A stretch of 64,000 nucleotides of DNA, from NCBI GenBank assembly GCA_027924585.1, contig BSBM01000442.1:6944001-7008000 (forward strand), in the 5' to 3' direction. Of this stretch, positions 36,337 through 47,574 are shown piece after piece. Under the pieces are notes generated by a model. That model worked only from the letters and a program-made list of their open reading frames with translations, ran no database searches and was not told the DNA's origin. Origin of the DNA: Larix kaempferi. Lineage: Eukaryota; Streptophyta; Pinopsida; Pinales; Pinaceae. Both the position numbers and the translations under genes were made by a program. The first letter of the stretch is position 1, and every line of letters starts with the position of its first letter.

Positions 36337-36958
36337 AACCCCCCCATCTATTCGTATCCCCCCTAAGTGCTCGTTGTGTGATGACGTAGGCCATGCCACT
36401 CATCAATGTCCACAATTACCTGCACTCCAGGAACACATGAATATGTTGGATGACGACACCAGAATTCCAGTAGTTAGACTTGAGCCACCTCGTTAGCCTC
36501 GCGACAAAACACTCCGCACTAACCACCCTTGTGCGATATGCGGCATTTATGGCCATTATTCACACCACTGCCCTGATCTCCCAGACTATAGAGCAGCATT
36601 GTACGAGTTGAATAACGTTGACTTAGAGAGATCTCCTCCCCTCATCGAGGAGATCTACCCTCCGAGATCATCTTCTTCGGAAGAAGTCAATACCATATAT
36701 ATGATTTCAACCACATATAAACTAGAACCCCTTGATTTATGGTCTGACTACTTCCATACCGATGAACAAATTTTAGAAACACTCACTGCACCGGACTACC
36801 CTTGGGACGATATGCATCATCGCTCCTACTTCCTCCCTGAGGCGTTCACATCCACCGCAGCAAACTAGCTATCAGTCGAGTCAAAGGATTTCCTACTAAC
36901 TAAGGTTGATTGGTTCAAAGATCCCATTCCAGCACCGGATGCCTTCGAAGAAGGGAAC
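36337..36958 (+). pseudogene. pol: Linker with two further zinc knuckles
   Basis: In the frame shared with RT, two CX2CX4HX4C motifs are present: CSLCDDVGHATHQC (36368-36409) and CAICGIYGHYSHHC (36530-36571). The second is very like the Gag knuckle at 34573, including the NHPC lead-in, and suggests duplication. Zinc knuckles downstream of protease are unusual. TAG at 36494 and a stop at 36866 interrupt. The rest is acidic linker leading to the RT N-terminus. Confidence 0.7.
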
Positions 36959-38264
36959 ATGTCCAACATTTCCCCTATTATACAAATCGATATTTCCACC
37001 ACACCTGGAAAACCTGAGCTCATCTCGCTAGGTGCATCTTGCACTCAAGCGGAAACTCAGGCATATAAAAAACTCTTCCAAGAGTTTCGTGATGTCTTCG
37101 CCTGGTCTTACACCGAGATGCCTGGCCTCGATCCAAAAATTGTGGAACATCACATTGACACTTGGCCCAATGTGGCTCCTATCCAACAAAAACAACGGCC
37201 CATTCACCCGTCCAAGCTCCCAGCTGTTAAAGCTGAGATCGAAAAACTTCAAAAAGAAGGATTCATATATCCTATTGCCTACACAACCTGGGTTTCAAAC
37301 CCAGTGCCAGTAAACAAAAAGGTGGGCACTATACGCGTTTGTACTGATTTCCGAGACCTCAATCTCGCTTGTCCCAAAGACAACTTCCCCACACCTTTCA
37401 TTGACCAACTAATCGATGAATGTGCGGGACATGAGGTCCTTTCTTTTATGGACGGTTTCTCCGTATACAACCAAATAAAAATCCGTAAAGAAGATCAGTA
37501 TAAGACAGCTTTCACCACCCCATGGGGCACCTTCGCCTATCGCGTCATGCCTTTTGGCCTCAAAAATGTTGGAGCCACCTTCCAACGTGCCATGACTTAT
37601 TGCTTCCACGATCTCCACAAGATCATAAAAGTTTACCTGGACGACCTCACAGCTCGATCCAAAAAGCGATTTGACCATTTAGATGACCTTCGACAGGTTT
37701 TCATGCGTTGTCGGAAATACAACATCCACTTGAACCCCCTCAAGTGTGTCTTTTGCGTTACATTAGGTCGCCTACTGGGATTTGTTATCTCAGAAAAAGG
37801 CATCACTATGGACCCCTTAAAAGTCCAAGCAATTCTAGAGTTACCGTCACCCCGCTCATTAAGACAACTGCAAAGCCTACAAGGGAGGTCCAACTTCCTC
37901 CGTCGCTTCGTCCCGGACTATGCCACAACAGTCCACGGTTTCCTTCGACTACTACGTCTGCATATCCATTTCGTATGGGACCAACAAGCAGAGACAACTT
38001 TCACTGATCTAAAGAAAGCACTCACAAACGCCCCGTTGATTTCTCCTCCAGACTTCACAAAAGATTTCACCCTCTATGTTTCAGCATCCGAACATGCTGT
38101 ATCTGGAGTCCTTGTACAAGAAGATACTGCTCGCCAAGAGCATGTCATCTACTATGTGAGCCAGACCTTGTCCGGTCCACCCCTCCGATACCCACCTGAA
38201 GAAAAGATGGCCCTCGCCGTCGTTTTTTCAGTACAAAAGCTGCGACATTATATTCTCTTAAGCC
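36959..38264 (+). pseudogene. pol: Tat-like reverse transcriptase and N-terminal RNase H
   Basis: FRDVFAWSYTEMPGLDP near 37086 and RVCTDFRDLNLACPKDNFP near 37338 lead into RT. SFMDGFSVYNQIKI near 37443 holds the first catalytic Asp. PFGLKNVGATFQRAM near 37552 follows, then VYLDDL with the catalytic Asp pair at 37640-37645. The RNase H start follows (FTLYVSASEHAVSGVLVQED near 38066, YPPEEKMALAVVFSVQKLRHYILL near 38188) and ends abruptly at about 38259. There are no stops in this part, so RT coding is the best preserved piece of the element. A connected RNase H C-terminus is missing. Confidence 0.9.
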
Positions 38265-38840
38265 TACCCCCAAGGAAACGGCCAAGTCGAAGCAATCAAC
38301 AAAATTTTGAAAACCATCCTCCAACGCACTGTAGACAAACACAAGTCAAATTGGCACCACATGCTCTTCCCAGCACTATGGGAATACCGCACGTCCACCA
38401 AAACCGCCACCGGTTTTACCCCTTTCCACTTAGTTCACGGTGTCGAATCCATCCTCCCCATTGAGTGCCAGATTCCAACCCTACATATGGCCGTTGAACT
38501 CTTACTGGACACTTCCCCAATCGAGCAACGCCTACTACTCCTCAAGCAAGCCAATGAAGACCGGCGCACAGCCCTTCAAACCATGGAAGCAGCCAAGAAT
38601 CGATCCAAACTGAATTATGATAAACATGTCCACCCAAGAACTTTTTCTGAAGGGGACCTTGTCCTCGCCTACGATCAGGCTCATGACAAAACCGGGAAAG
38701 GAAAGTTTGTGTCCATGTGGCAAGGCCCATATATTATACACACTTGGCTCGGACAGGGGGCATACATTCTGACCGATTCAGAAGGCAACCCCCTCCGCAA
38801 CCCACGCAACGGGTTGTACCTCAAGCGATTTTACCCATAG
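38265..38840 (+). pseudogene. pol: Tat-like integrase C-terminal remnant
   Basis: From about 38266 the sequence is the late part of an integrase core (PQGNGQVEAINK, in a different frame from RT), then WEYRTSTKTATGFTPFHLVHG near 38382. The C-terminal region (FSEGDLVLAYDQ near 38643, GKFVSMWQGPYII near 38700) ends at TAG 38838. Zinc finger and the first two catalytic Asp residues are absent because of an internal deletion joined at about 38260-38270. The product could not integrate DNA. Confidence 0.88.
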
Positions 38841-38954
38841 AAAATCTAATGGACACCACCGTCCATTATTGTACAGTATTATCTTGTTTTTCACAAAAAT
38901 TCAAAAAACCTAAAATATTTGTTTTCACTGCTTGACCACAGATGGACCCTGTTC

Positions 38955-39540
38955 CACTCGTCGCCTCGGTTTGCGTGCCACATCGATCGTCATCCATTTT
39001 GGACAAGTCTTATATCATCGGATTCAGTTTTTCACGCTCGTGATGATGCTTGAGATCATTTCTCGCTCTCACGCCCAGATTTTTCGGGCATTTTTTTCCC
39101 ATGCCCCCCTCGTTGCCTCGGTTTGCATGCCACATCGGCTGTTGTCCATTTTTGACGAGTCTTATATCACCGGATTCAGTTTTCCGCGCCCATGATGATG
39201 CTTGAGATCATTTCTCGCTCTCACGCCCATATTTTTTGGGCATTTTCCCCATGCCCCCTCGTCGCCTCGGTTTGTGTACCACATCAGCCGTCGTCCGTAT
39301 TGGACACTCTTATATCGTCGGATTCAGTTTTCTGCGCTCATGATGATGCTTGAGATCATTTCTTGCTCTGACCTCCAGATTTTCTGGGCATTTTTCCCAT
39401 GCCCCCTCGTCGCCTCGGTTTACATGCCACATTGGTCGGAGCCCCCTTTTGACAATCTTTATGTCACCGGATCCAGTTTTCCGCACTCATGATGGTGCTT
39501 GAGACCTTTTCTCGCTCTCATCCATCCCTTTTTGTTCGGT
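38955..39540 (+). repeat. Tat-like 3' UTR tandem array, about 150 bp unit
   Basis: CGTCGCCTCGGTTTG or a close variant starts at 38959, 39111, 39260 and 39408 (spacings 152, 149, 148), with a partial fifth unit to about 39540. Each unit also has CACATCG, TATATCAcCGGATTCAG and ATGATGATGCTTGAGATC words. Tandem arrays in this position are known for Tat/Ogre elements and can seed satellites. Confidence 0.88.
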
Positions 39541-41317
39541 ATATTTTTATCCCTTTTTCGGGACGAGCAATCCCTTTTACGAAAAAGGCACTTAGGGAGT
39601 TTCTGTTAAGCTCTTTTCTGACTTCTAAAACAATGAAAAGCTCGTCGAGCAACCTTGCTTCCTTTCATGCTCGCTAAACGTATCTGAAAGGGTGTCTACC
39701 TGGTATAAGTTTGCCCCTTTTCTGGACCTTGTAGACTAATTACGAAAAAGGAATACTCTAGTCACATCGGCTAGAAGAGTTCTCCATTTGCATCATTTTA
39801 TGCTTTTTCGGGCCTTGGAGACTAACTTACGAAAAATAACACCAATGGAGTCCACTTACCGCTTTTAGACTCTCTAAACATGAAAGCGACCACGAGCAAT
39901 CACCATCCTGGGCTCGTAAACACCAACATGATGGTACTCACAACCACTGCAGAGTCTTCTTATCGTTTTCAGACTCCTTAAAAATGAAAGCACCAATGAG
40001 CACGAACCGTCCTGGGCTCACAAAATCCACTGGACAGTACCATTTCAGAACACACTTTTATCCCTTCTTGGAGCTCATTGAAACTACGAAGAAGGTCCCA
40101 ATGGTGCTCCTTGGCACCACAACAGATCATGTCTACTCATATGGCAGCTTCCACATTTTGGTCACCTTTGTTCAGAGTATTCTGCAGTATATCACCCTGA
40201 GAATCCCTCGATAGCACCCATCATCTCGTCCCCTCAGTTAATACATACCCTTCATTCCTTAAAATCTATGATCCCCACACCTACAAGTCAGTTCCCTACG
40301 CTGCCAGGTCAACCATGTCATCATGCTCTGAACAAAGGAAGTTTGAGTCTACCCACTATATGACCCCAGTTACTTCGCATCCCTACAAGCATGTCAGTCC
40401 TACCATCAGTACTACCACACTTCAGTTCTACACCTCGCGCTCCTATCAAGGAAACATCATTGCCTTGTTAGTTGTTGGTCTCCCTCTGTCGACGACAACC
40501 AAATTTATTCCAGAGGATAGACCTAGAGGTCCCTGTGTCTTGGACTCATCACCATTTATGATGAGTGCCTACGAATCATTTCGAGAAGAGTCCTCAGTGC
40601 CTCTCCAAATGGTTGTTTCTCACATGCTCGACTTCAACACCTTGATCGCATCGTTGAGACTCACACAGGGTATTGGTCCTTTCAGTTATTAGTCGAAGAC
40701 CCCGGATACCTCCTGACTCTTCCACATTTGAGAGTCTACTTATGGAAACAACCAGTTACATTTTTTCTATAGATATCCGGGTTGCGCATGGCGACAGTAT
40801 TCAGATGTACCCTAGTTTCATACTCCCTCGAGTATACAGTTACAAGTACTTCTCAGAGATGACTCTTAGTCATTGAGTCCCTACAGATGTTGGACACCTT
40901 CAGATTCAGTAGTTCATCAACCCTTCTGAGACAATATTCAGAACGGTTGATGCTTTATTCCAGTGTATCAGTTATTGAGATCAGTCATGTTATGATCATG
41001 AGTACATCCCAAAATAATGTCTCCTTTAGACCATTACGATGTACCAGCATATTCTTTACGTATTTTTCAGGTCCCCCTTCTTGGGACTAATTGTTAGGTA
41101 TATGTCTTGATATGAGCATGGGTATGCCCGCCTCGTCCATTATCAGAGATTATTCCTCATTCATATTGAGGCCATGTAATATTTTTTATTTTTTGTAGCT
41201 TCCAAGGGCCGTGGATCCAGTCTCCAACCAGTCTCTTCTCTTCCCCAAAATCCTAGAAAAAATACGAAAGAACTATGATGTCTATCGGCCATACGATGAG
41301 CTCCTGCCCTCACACAT
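39541..41317 (+). other. Tat-like 3' UTR, weakly repetitive
   Basis: Pyrimidine-rich sequence with loose repeats (TACGAAAAAG, TAGACTAACTTACGAAAAA, AAACATGAAAGC words between 39570 and 40100). Open frames such as 40315-40692 have no recognised domain. No gene is called. Confidence 0.6.
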
Positions 41318-41327
41318 CAGGGGGCAA
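41318..41327 (+). other. Polypurine tract of Tat-like element
   Basis: CAGGGGGCAA lies two bases before the 3' LTR start at 41330. Confidence 0.6.
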
Positions 41328-41329
41328 TC

Positions 41330-42053
41330 TATTAACACCCAAAAAGTGCTCACTAGCTCATTTCCTTATTCACATGACCCATTTGTCCACTTTTTCACCA
41401 TTTGAGCCTCTAAAGCCACCAAAAGGTCACCAAAAGACCTTAATACACCCCCTTTTCCACTCAAAATGAATATTTTTCCTCAAAAAGCATAAAAAACCCT
41501 CAAAAAGGGTCCAAAATTCCCAAAAATATTAAAAAGGAAATAAAAATATTAAAAATATTCAAAAAAGGAAAAAGGAGGGAAAAGGTACCTAAACCATGTT
41601 GGTCAATACCATTGGTTTCCTCAAAACCATAATGGTATTCCCCACCACCAAAAACTATAAAAAGGTGGTAGGGGCTCCTCACTTTCCATCCATCCATCTT
41701 CCTATCCTCATGCTGTCAAAATCTCTCATGAGCTTTTGACCATTGTAGCAATCTTGGAGAAGAGACCTTTGGAGCTTGGAGCTACTCACCTTGGAAGTTG
41801 CTCAACAATCTTCACCACTTGGAGGTATTACCATTGCAAGCACTTGCTTGCCCCTATTCTTAATACAAAATTATTTTGTTTATTTAATTTCTTGTTCTTG
41901 TTTTCAAATCTTTCCAAGTTTATTATGATATGCACATGCTAGTTTAGTTTTAGATTTAGATTTACAATTGTTTTTACTTTTAGTATTTGAAACTGTTATC
42001 ACTTGTTGATAGGTTCCCATAGCACTAAGCTTGGTTGCAAAACCAAGCCAACA
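41330..42053 (+). repeat. Tat-like 3' LTR
   Basis: 724 bp, matching 30269-30992 with about 18 differences. One of these changes the leading TG to TA at 41331. TATAAA at 41656-41661. It ends GCCAACA before CATAT. Confidence 0.9.
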
Positions 42054-42058
42054 CATAT
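42054..42058. repeat. Target-site duplication, right copy (CATAT)
   Basis: Second copy of the duplication at 30264-30268. Confidence 0.88.
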
Positions 42059-42329
42059 CCATCCATACTCTAAGCACTGTTATACTTTGCAAAATTCCTC
42101 TGAGATGATGTTATTTGTTTAGAGCTAGTTCATAATGTTTCATTCATAAGATATATTCAAGAAAATCAATTCATAGCATAACCTCATACAGATATAGCTC
42201 TAGGATCTATACAAGTTGAGCCTCATCATGCCTTGACATGTATTATTTTCAACCTAGTATGCCTAAGCGAATAACAACTTGCATTATGGGGAGTTCCTTA
42301 ACGTAAGGTAGGGGATCCATTTGTTTTTG

Positions 42330-43310
42330 TTCTACTTGAGGCTCACTAGTTATCACTCTACCTTCTTTATTACCTCATCCATTGGCACTATCTCTCCCAT
42401 TTCTTCCATCCCCATCATCCCTAGCTCTTCTTCTTCATTGTCATGGATGTCATCATATATTTTTCTGAACTCATCATGTTTAGGGATGATTAGATACAGA
42501 GCATCTTATTTTTTTAGGTACATCCTAATTCTCCACCAAGCTCCCTTATTGCATCTACTAAAACCTTATTGGTTTACCTTAAGATACCTACAATTTGTAT
42601 GGCCCTTGAAATCCATGTCTTCTTTAGTCACTAGGGTCTCTTTAGCCCTTCAGAAGGTATAATAGGAAAGGAATTTTGGAAGCTCAGGTTAGGGAGCACA
42701 TAAATCTTGGCTTGCTACTCTAATAGGATCAACATCCCCTCTGAAGATAACCTCCACTTCTTCATATGTATCTTTATTATCCAATTTTTCAATATCAATC
42801 ATGGACTCATGGTCTTGTGGGTTTGGGAGTTTTCTCCCCTTTTCCGCATCAATCAATAGATGAGGGTCATACCTCCATGGTTCGTCCAATGGGAGTTCAA
42901 GTTGCTTCAGGACCTCGAAGGCCTCTTTGACATCCCTCTTATCATTTATGGAATATCCTCAAATTGAAATAAGAAAGCATATCCTACCCTTCTTCTTGGA
43001 TTTAAGGAAATGGATTTCATCTATTTCAACCATCTACTTGATATACTCTAATACAAAGACGAGGGGTCAAGATATTAGGAATCCCATGAGGGGATGATTT
43101 TATCCCATACAACCTTATTACTGTGTACTCATCCCCTAAAAACCAGTCACCCCTTTTGGTCACCTCTCCCAATTGTAGACATGATCTGATTTTAGTTAGC
43201 ATCCTATCTGGTTCTCTTCCCAAGAAAAAAGAATATGCATCATACATGAACTCTGATGTGAACCTTAAGAATGAATCCCCCATTCCTCCTTCTTAACCCA
43301 TGGTATCTAG
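42330..43310 (-). pseudogene. Relative of the unassigned 26-kb ORF, minus strand
   Basis: Minus-strand frames read GDSFLRFTSEFMYDAYSFFL from 43280 and GDWFLGDEYTVIRLYG near 43160-43105. The latter aligns with GDCFLYEKYTVIRVYG in the plus-strand ORF near 26890. Downstream (42889-42689) an acidic segment follows (MDEPWRYDPHLLIDAEKG, KLDNKDTYEEVEV). A Glu-rich tail with DDIHDNEEEELGMMGMEEMGE lies near 42460-42390. Stops and frame changes mark it as dead. Upstream to about 44100 no clear N-terminal match was found. Function unknown; a repeat-borne family is inferred from the two copies. Confidence 0.4.
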
Positions 43311-44709
43311 TCAAAAACCTTATTTGGTTGTTCCCATACAACTTTCTATAAGTTTAGTGCTTCTAAGGGATGTTCTTGATGATGTATGAATAAATAAATG
43401 AGGTATGAGGGGTATCACCCAGTGGAAGAGAAATTGGTTAATTAATGCTTTATGCCAATGGATATGGATTAAACATACCTAAATTCCAAGATGTTACGTG
43501 TGTTGTAGGGATACCATAGCCACCATCCCTCCATCGATCTCCTGATCACATAGATGTACATTCCTATGCTTAGGGGGTGAATATTTTGAACCTCCAAGGG
43601 GTAGGGGGAACTACATTCTGACCTTCATTGTAACTCATCCTTTGAAATATCTTGGATTTTCATGCCTAGGTCATTTTTTGGTATCTTTGAGCTTGGGCCT
43701 CCTATGACATGACTACTTTCCAAAAGGTGGTGCCTAGCATATCTATGATGAATTGGTGAATTAGCATGGTTTGACCATCAATAATTGTGATCGTGGAGGA
43801 GGAGGGTTGGAAATTCTAAGCATAAAGTTATACAAACTTAGGGAACAAGAAAGTATCGTGGACAAGGTGCGGAGCAAGAATTGATGCCCAAAGGGTGCTA
43901 GGTGACTATTTGGACAGGAATTTTCCATAGACTATTCCTATTAGTTGTTTGGAGGGTGAACCGATTATATAAGGGGTTGTGATTCAGTCGAATTCATCAA
44001 TGAAAGGTGGCATTAGGAGGATGACATGCCATTGGTATTTGCTTAGGAACTAGTGGAGTGGGATGATGAACTTCCAAAGGTAGCTTTTGAAGGTCTAGGA
44101 ATGGTTACAGAGGTATTATATGCAGGAGGGAGATCAATATGAGGTAGAAAAAGGGTGAAAAATTAGGGAAATTGGAAATTTTCCCACTAAAATTGAATGG
44201 TTTGAGTTCACAAAAGACTAACCCGTCTCCAAGACATAAAAATGGTGGGGATATGAGCACACAATTGGAGAGGTCCTAGAGTCAACTGAGATCTCTTGGT
44301 GGATTTGATACATTCTTTTGTAAGCTAAGTTCTCGATGAGTTTGTCTGGAGGCTTGAATTTGTGATATAATGAGAAAAAGAGAGTTCATGCACATTAAAT
44401 GGTCCGAGATATTCATTGATGGCCAATGATATCACTTATTAAGTGGCATTCAAATATATTGTAAGGTGGCATTGGTGTCTTTTGCTTGAGGTGGTAGGCC
44501 ACTTGGGAGGTTTTGATTAGTGGTCATGATGTGACGAGGTCGAGCCTACCCCACACATTGTTTTTATTGGCGATTGGGTCTTGTCCAAGCTTCAAGCATA
44601 GGTGGAAAATGGAGGGAATATAAGGATATTGAATATTATTTGAACCTTCATGAATGACCTGGATCATTGATCATCTATGGGGGAAAGATCTATACCATTG
44701 GATCCAGGA
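43311..44709. other. No recognisable gene
   Basis: Stop-rich on both strands. Possibly the decayed N-terminal half of the minus-strand ORF, but I cannot show it. Confidence 0.35.
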
Positions 44710-45273
44710 TGTTAAAAATCAATATGCTAAGACAGAAAATAGCAGCATTACATTCCATTTCACAATAATAGCATATACAGGATCACTGAAGAAACAACAA
44801 GCATAGCATAAACACAAGAGACAGAGATTTATCCTGGGAAACCCTCATGGGGTAGAAAACCCAGCAAAGCTTCCTCAATATAGATGACCAGCAATATACA
44901 AAGATGCAAACCCTGAGCATAAGCTCCTTCTCCTCCATAGCAGACCTCTCCTCCACCAATGCGTCTTTCTCAAGTGAGTAAGTGTATCAAATGAGGAACA
45001 CACCTCCTCTATTTATACACTTCACTGATATGTATTTTACACAAGTACATGTAGGCTCGTATTTAACCAATGGGTTAAATACCCCATTACAACTAACTGG
45101 GTCGACCCCTCTAGGGTGGTCTAATAACCCTTTGACCCACATAACACATAAAGGGCCGACCTCCACTAGGGAAGTCTAATAACCCGAGTTACCACATTCT
45201 GACGGAGGAATAAACATCTCCGGATATACAAAAGTACAATTATAATATTCTTTGAAGTTACAATATCTCAACA
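44710..45273 (-). repeat. Minus-strand 3' LTR of composite element
   Basis: The reverse complement reads TGTTGAGATATTG ... TTTTTAACA, 564 bp. The TATA box (CTATTTATA on the plus strand) is at 45009-45017. It is a close match to 53312-53906 in opposite orientation. Confidence 0.88.
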
Positions 45274-45289
45274 CTCCCCCTTAACAAGA
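45274..45289 (-). other. Polypurine tract, minus strand
   Basis: CTCCCCCTTAACAAG on the plus strand is the complement of the tract before 53312. This shows the 44710-45273 LTR is a 3' LTR of a minus-strand copy. Confidence 0.85.
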
Positions 45290-45429
45290 AGGATACTATA
45301 ACAGCACCTTCAAGAGCAAGGAGTCATCAACATCATACATGATACATCTATAAATCATTGGAAGCTTTCTCAACATCATCAGTAACTCAACCAGTTACTG
45401 GAACATCTTCAATACTGGAACATCAACAT

Positions 45430-45905
45430 CATCAGAGTTGATAGTACTCAATCATCAGCATCGTCAACACACGATCAACAGCATCGTCATCATATGATCA
45501 TCAGCATCACGGTCAACATCATCATCACACGATCAACAGCATCATGATCAACATCGTCATCACATGATCATCAGCGTCATCATCACACGATTATCAACAT
45601 CGTCATCAGCATCACGATCAACATCATCATCACATGATGATCAACATCGTCATCACATGATCATCAGCATCATCATCATACGATCATCAGCATCGTCATC
45701 ACACGATCATCAGCATCGTCATACGATCATTAGCATCGTCATCACATGATCATCAGCATCGTCATCACACGATCATCAGCATCGTCATCACACGATCATC
45801 AGCATCGTCATCATACGATCATCAGCATCGTCATCACACGATCATCGGCATCGTCATCACACGATCATCAGCATCGTCATCACACGATCATCGGCATCAT
45901 CAAGG
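45430..45905 (-). repeat. 23-bp tandem array (CATCATCACACGATCATCAG type)
   Basis: Units of about 23 bp, ATCGTCATCACACGATCATC plus AGC, in a long head-to-tail run. The same unit in opposite orientation occurs at 52951-53092 beside the other LTR. Confidence 0.85.
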
Positions 45906-45929
45906 AATGATGTAAACCAGTCATGTACC

Positions 45930-46610
45930 TTTTGAACCGAAGTCCAGGGACGATCCAGTCCTATCTTTATCGAAGACATACGTCTACGGCTCTTCTTTCG
46001 GACTTAAGTCCAGGAATGATCCAATCCCTTCATTATCGGAGACATACGTCTACGGTTCTTCTTTCGGACTGAAGTCCAGGAATGATCCCAATCCCTTCAT
46101 TATCGGAGACATACGTCTACGGCTCTTCTTTCGGACCGAAGTCCAGGAATGATCCCAATCCCTTCATTATCGGAGACAAACGTCTACGGCTCTTCTTTCG
46201 GACCGAAGTCCAGGAATGATCCCAATCCCTTCATTATCGGAGACATACGTCTACGGCTCTTCTTTCAGACCGAAGTCCAGGAATGATCCCAATCCCTTCA
46301 TTATCGGAGACATACGTCTACGGCTCTTCTTTCGGACCGAAGTCCAGGAATGATCCCAATCCCTTCATTATCGGAGACATACGTCTACGGCTCTTCTTTC
46401 GGACCGAAGTCCAGGAATGATCCCAATCCCTTCATTATCGAAGACATACGTCTACGGCTCTTCTTTCGGACCGAAGTCCAGGAATGATCCCAATCCCTTC
46501 ATTCTCGAAGACCTCACGTCTACGGCTCTCTTTAGGACTGAAAGTCCAGGGATGATCCCAATCCCTTCATTCTCGAAGACCTCACGTCTACGGCTCTCTT
46601 TAGGACTGAA
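45930..46610 (-). repeat. 67-68 bp tandem array
   Basis: AGTCCAGGAATGATCC or a close variant recurs about every 67-68 bp (near 46004, 46071, 46139, 46206, 46274, 46341, 46409, 46477). Units share the TACGTCTACGGCTC core with the 87-bp array to the right and lack that unit's CTCAACTGTCCACTAAGGA part. Confidence 0.85.
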
Positions 46611-46985
46611 AGTCCAGGGATGATCCCAATCCCCTCAACTGTCCACTAAGGACTTCATTCTCGGAGACCTCACGTCTACGGCTCTCTTTAGGACTGAAAG
46701 TCCAGGGATGATCCAATCCCCTCAACTGTCCACTAAGGACTTCATTCTCGGAGACCTCACGTCTACGGCTCTCTTTAGGACTGAAAGTCCAGGGATGATC
46801 CAATCCCCTCAACTGTCCACTAAGGACTTCATTCTCGGAGACCTCACGTCTACGGCTCTCTTTAGGACTGAAAGTCCAGGGATGATCCAATCCCCTCAAC
46901 TGTCCACTAAGGACTTCATTCTCGGAGACCTCACGTCTACGGCTCTCTTTAGGACTGAAAGTCCAGGGATGATCCAATCCCTTCA
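46611..46985 (-). repeat. 87-bp tandem array, minus orientation
   Basis: AGTCCAGGGATGATCC starts at 46611, 46699, 46786, 46873 and 46960. Nearly identical units in reverse orientation occur at 50141-50700. It is free of stops in several frames, which gives long false ORFs on both strands. Confidence 0.9.
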
Positions 46986-47195
46986 CATGTTCATCAAGAA
47001 CATGTATCCTCGTCATCATAACATGTATCATCAACATCAAAACATGTATAACCACAACATGTATCATCATCATCAAAACATGTATAACCACAACATGTAT
47101 CATCATCATCAAAACATGTATAATCACAACATGTATCATCATCATCAAAACATGTATAATTACAACATGTATCATCATCATCAAAACATGTATAC
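46986..47195 (-). repeat. 36-bp tandem array (AACATGTATCATCATCATCA type)
   Basis: About five units of AACATGTATAACCAC plus AACATGTATCATCATCATCA. Confidence 0.8.
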
Positions 47196-47500
47196 ATCTA
47201 TCATCAAAAGCATGTATACATCTAATCATCAAAAGCATCTAACATCAAAAGCATGTATACATCACAACTAGCATGTATTCTTACTAATACACCAAAACAT
47301 GTATTCATCACACCAAAACATGTATACATCACAACTAGCATGTATTCTTACTAATACATCTAATATCAAAACATGTATACATCACAACTAGCATGTATTC
47401 TTACTAATACATCAAAACATGTATACATCACACCAAAACATGTATACATCTAGCATGTATTCTCACCAATACATCTATCATCAAAAGCATGTATAAGTAA
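47196..47500 (-). repeat. Short irregular repeats (CATGTATTCTTACTAATACATC type)
   Basis: The words GCATGTATTCTTACTAATAC and AAAACATGTATACATC recur irregularly. The reverse complement matches the 34-bp array near 52340-52560 (GTATTAGTGAGAATACATGC). Confidence 0.75.
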
Positions 47501-47540
47501 AGCTAAGTATTCTAAGTATAAGAGTCCTAAATCTAAGAGT

Positions 47541-47562
47541 ATTAGCATCTTGAATTTTAACA
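47541..47562 (+). repeat. Residual 3' end of a plus-strand 5' LTR
   Basis: TTAGCATCTTGAATTTTAACA matches the terminal bases of this LTR family and directly precedes the PBS. Only about 20 bp of the LTR remain; minus-orientation array DNA lies to the left. Confidence 0.6.
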
Positions 47563-47574
47563 TGGTATCAGAGC
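47563..47574 (+). other. Primer-binding site (initiator tRNA-Met type) of composite element
   Basis: TGGTATCAGAGC, followed by TAACCTGA as in the copia element at 10850. Confidence 0.88.

Larger units (their letters stand above)
30269..42053 (+). mobile_element. Ty3/gypsy Tat/Ogre-like LTR retrotransposon, internally deleted
   Basis: An 11.8-kb element with two 724-bp LTRs, PBS, long leader, Gag-protease frame, RT/RNase H frame, integrase C-terminus, about 2.5 kb of repeat-bearing 3' UTR, a PPT and a 5-bp target duplication. Great length, a long 3' UTR and the RT text (YLDDL, SFMDGFSVYNQIKI, GRLLGFVISEKGI) point to the non-chromovirus Tat lineage. By eye the LTRs differ at about 18 of 724 positions. 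Loss of the RNase H end, the integrase zinc finger and most of the integrase core makes it non-autonomous. Confidence 0.88.

Noticed and set aside
40315-40692. 125-codon ORF in Tat-like 3' UTR
   Set aside because: No domain or repeat conservation; consistent with chance in pyrimidine-rich DNA.
45564-45749. Small Ser/His ORF
   Set aside because: Part of the 23-bp array.
46600-47271. Long ORFs on both strands (212 and 187 codons)
   Set aside because: They are frames kept open by 87- and 36-bp repeats; no domain, no start context.
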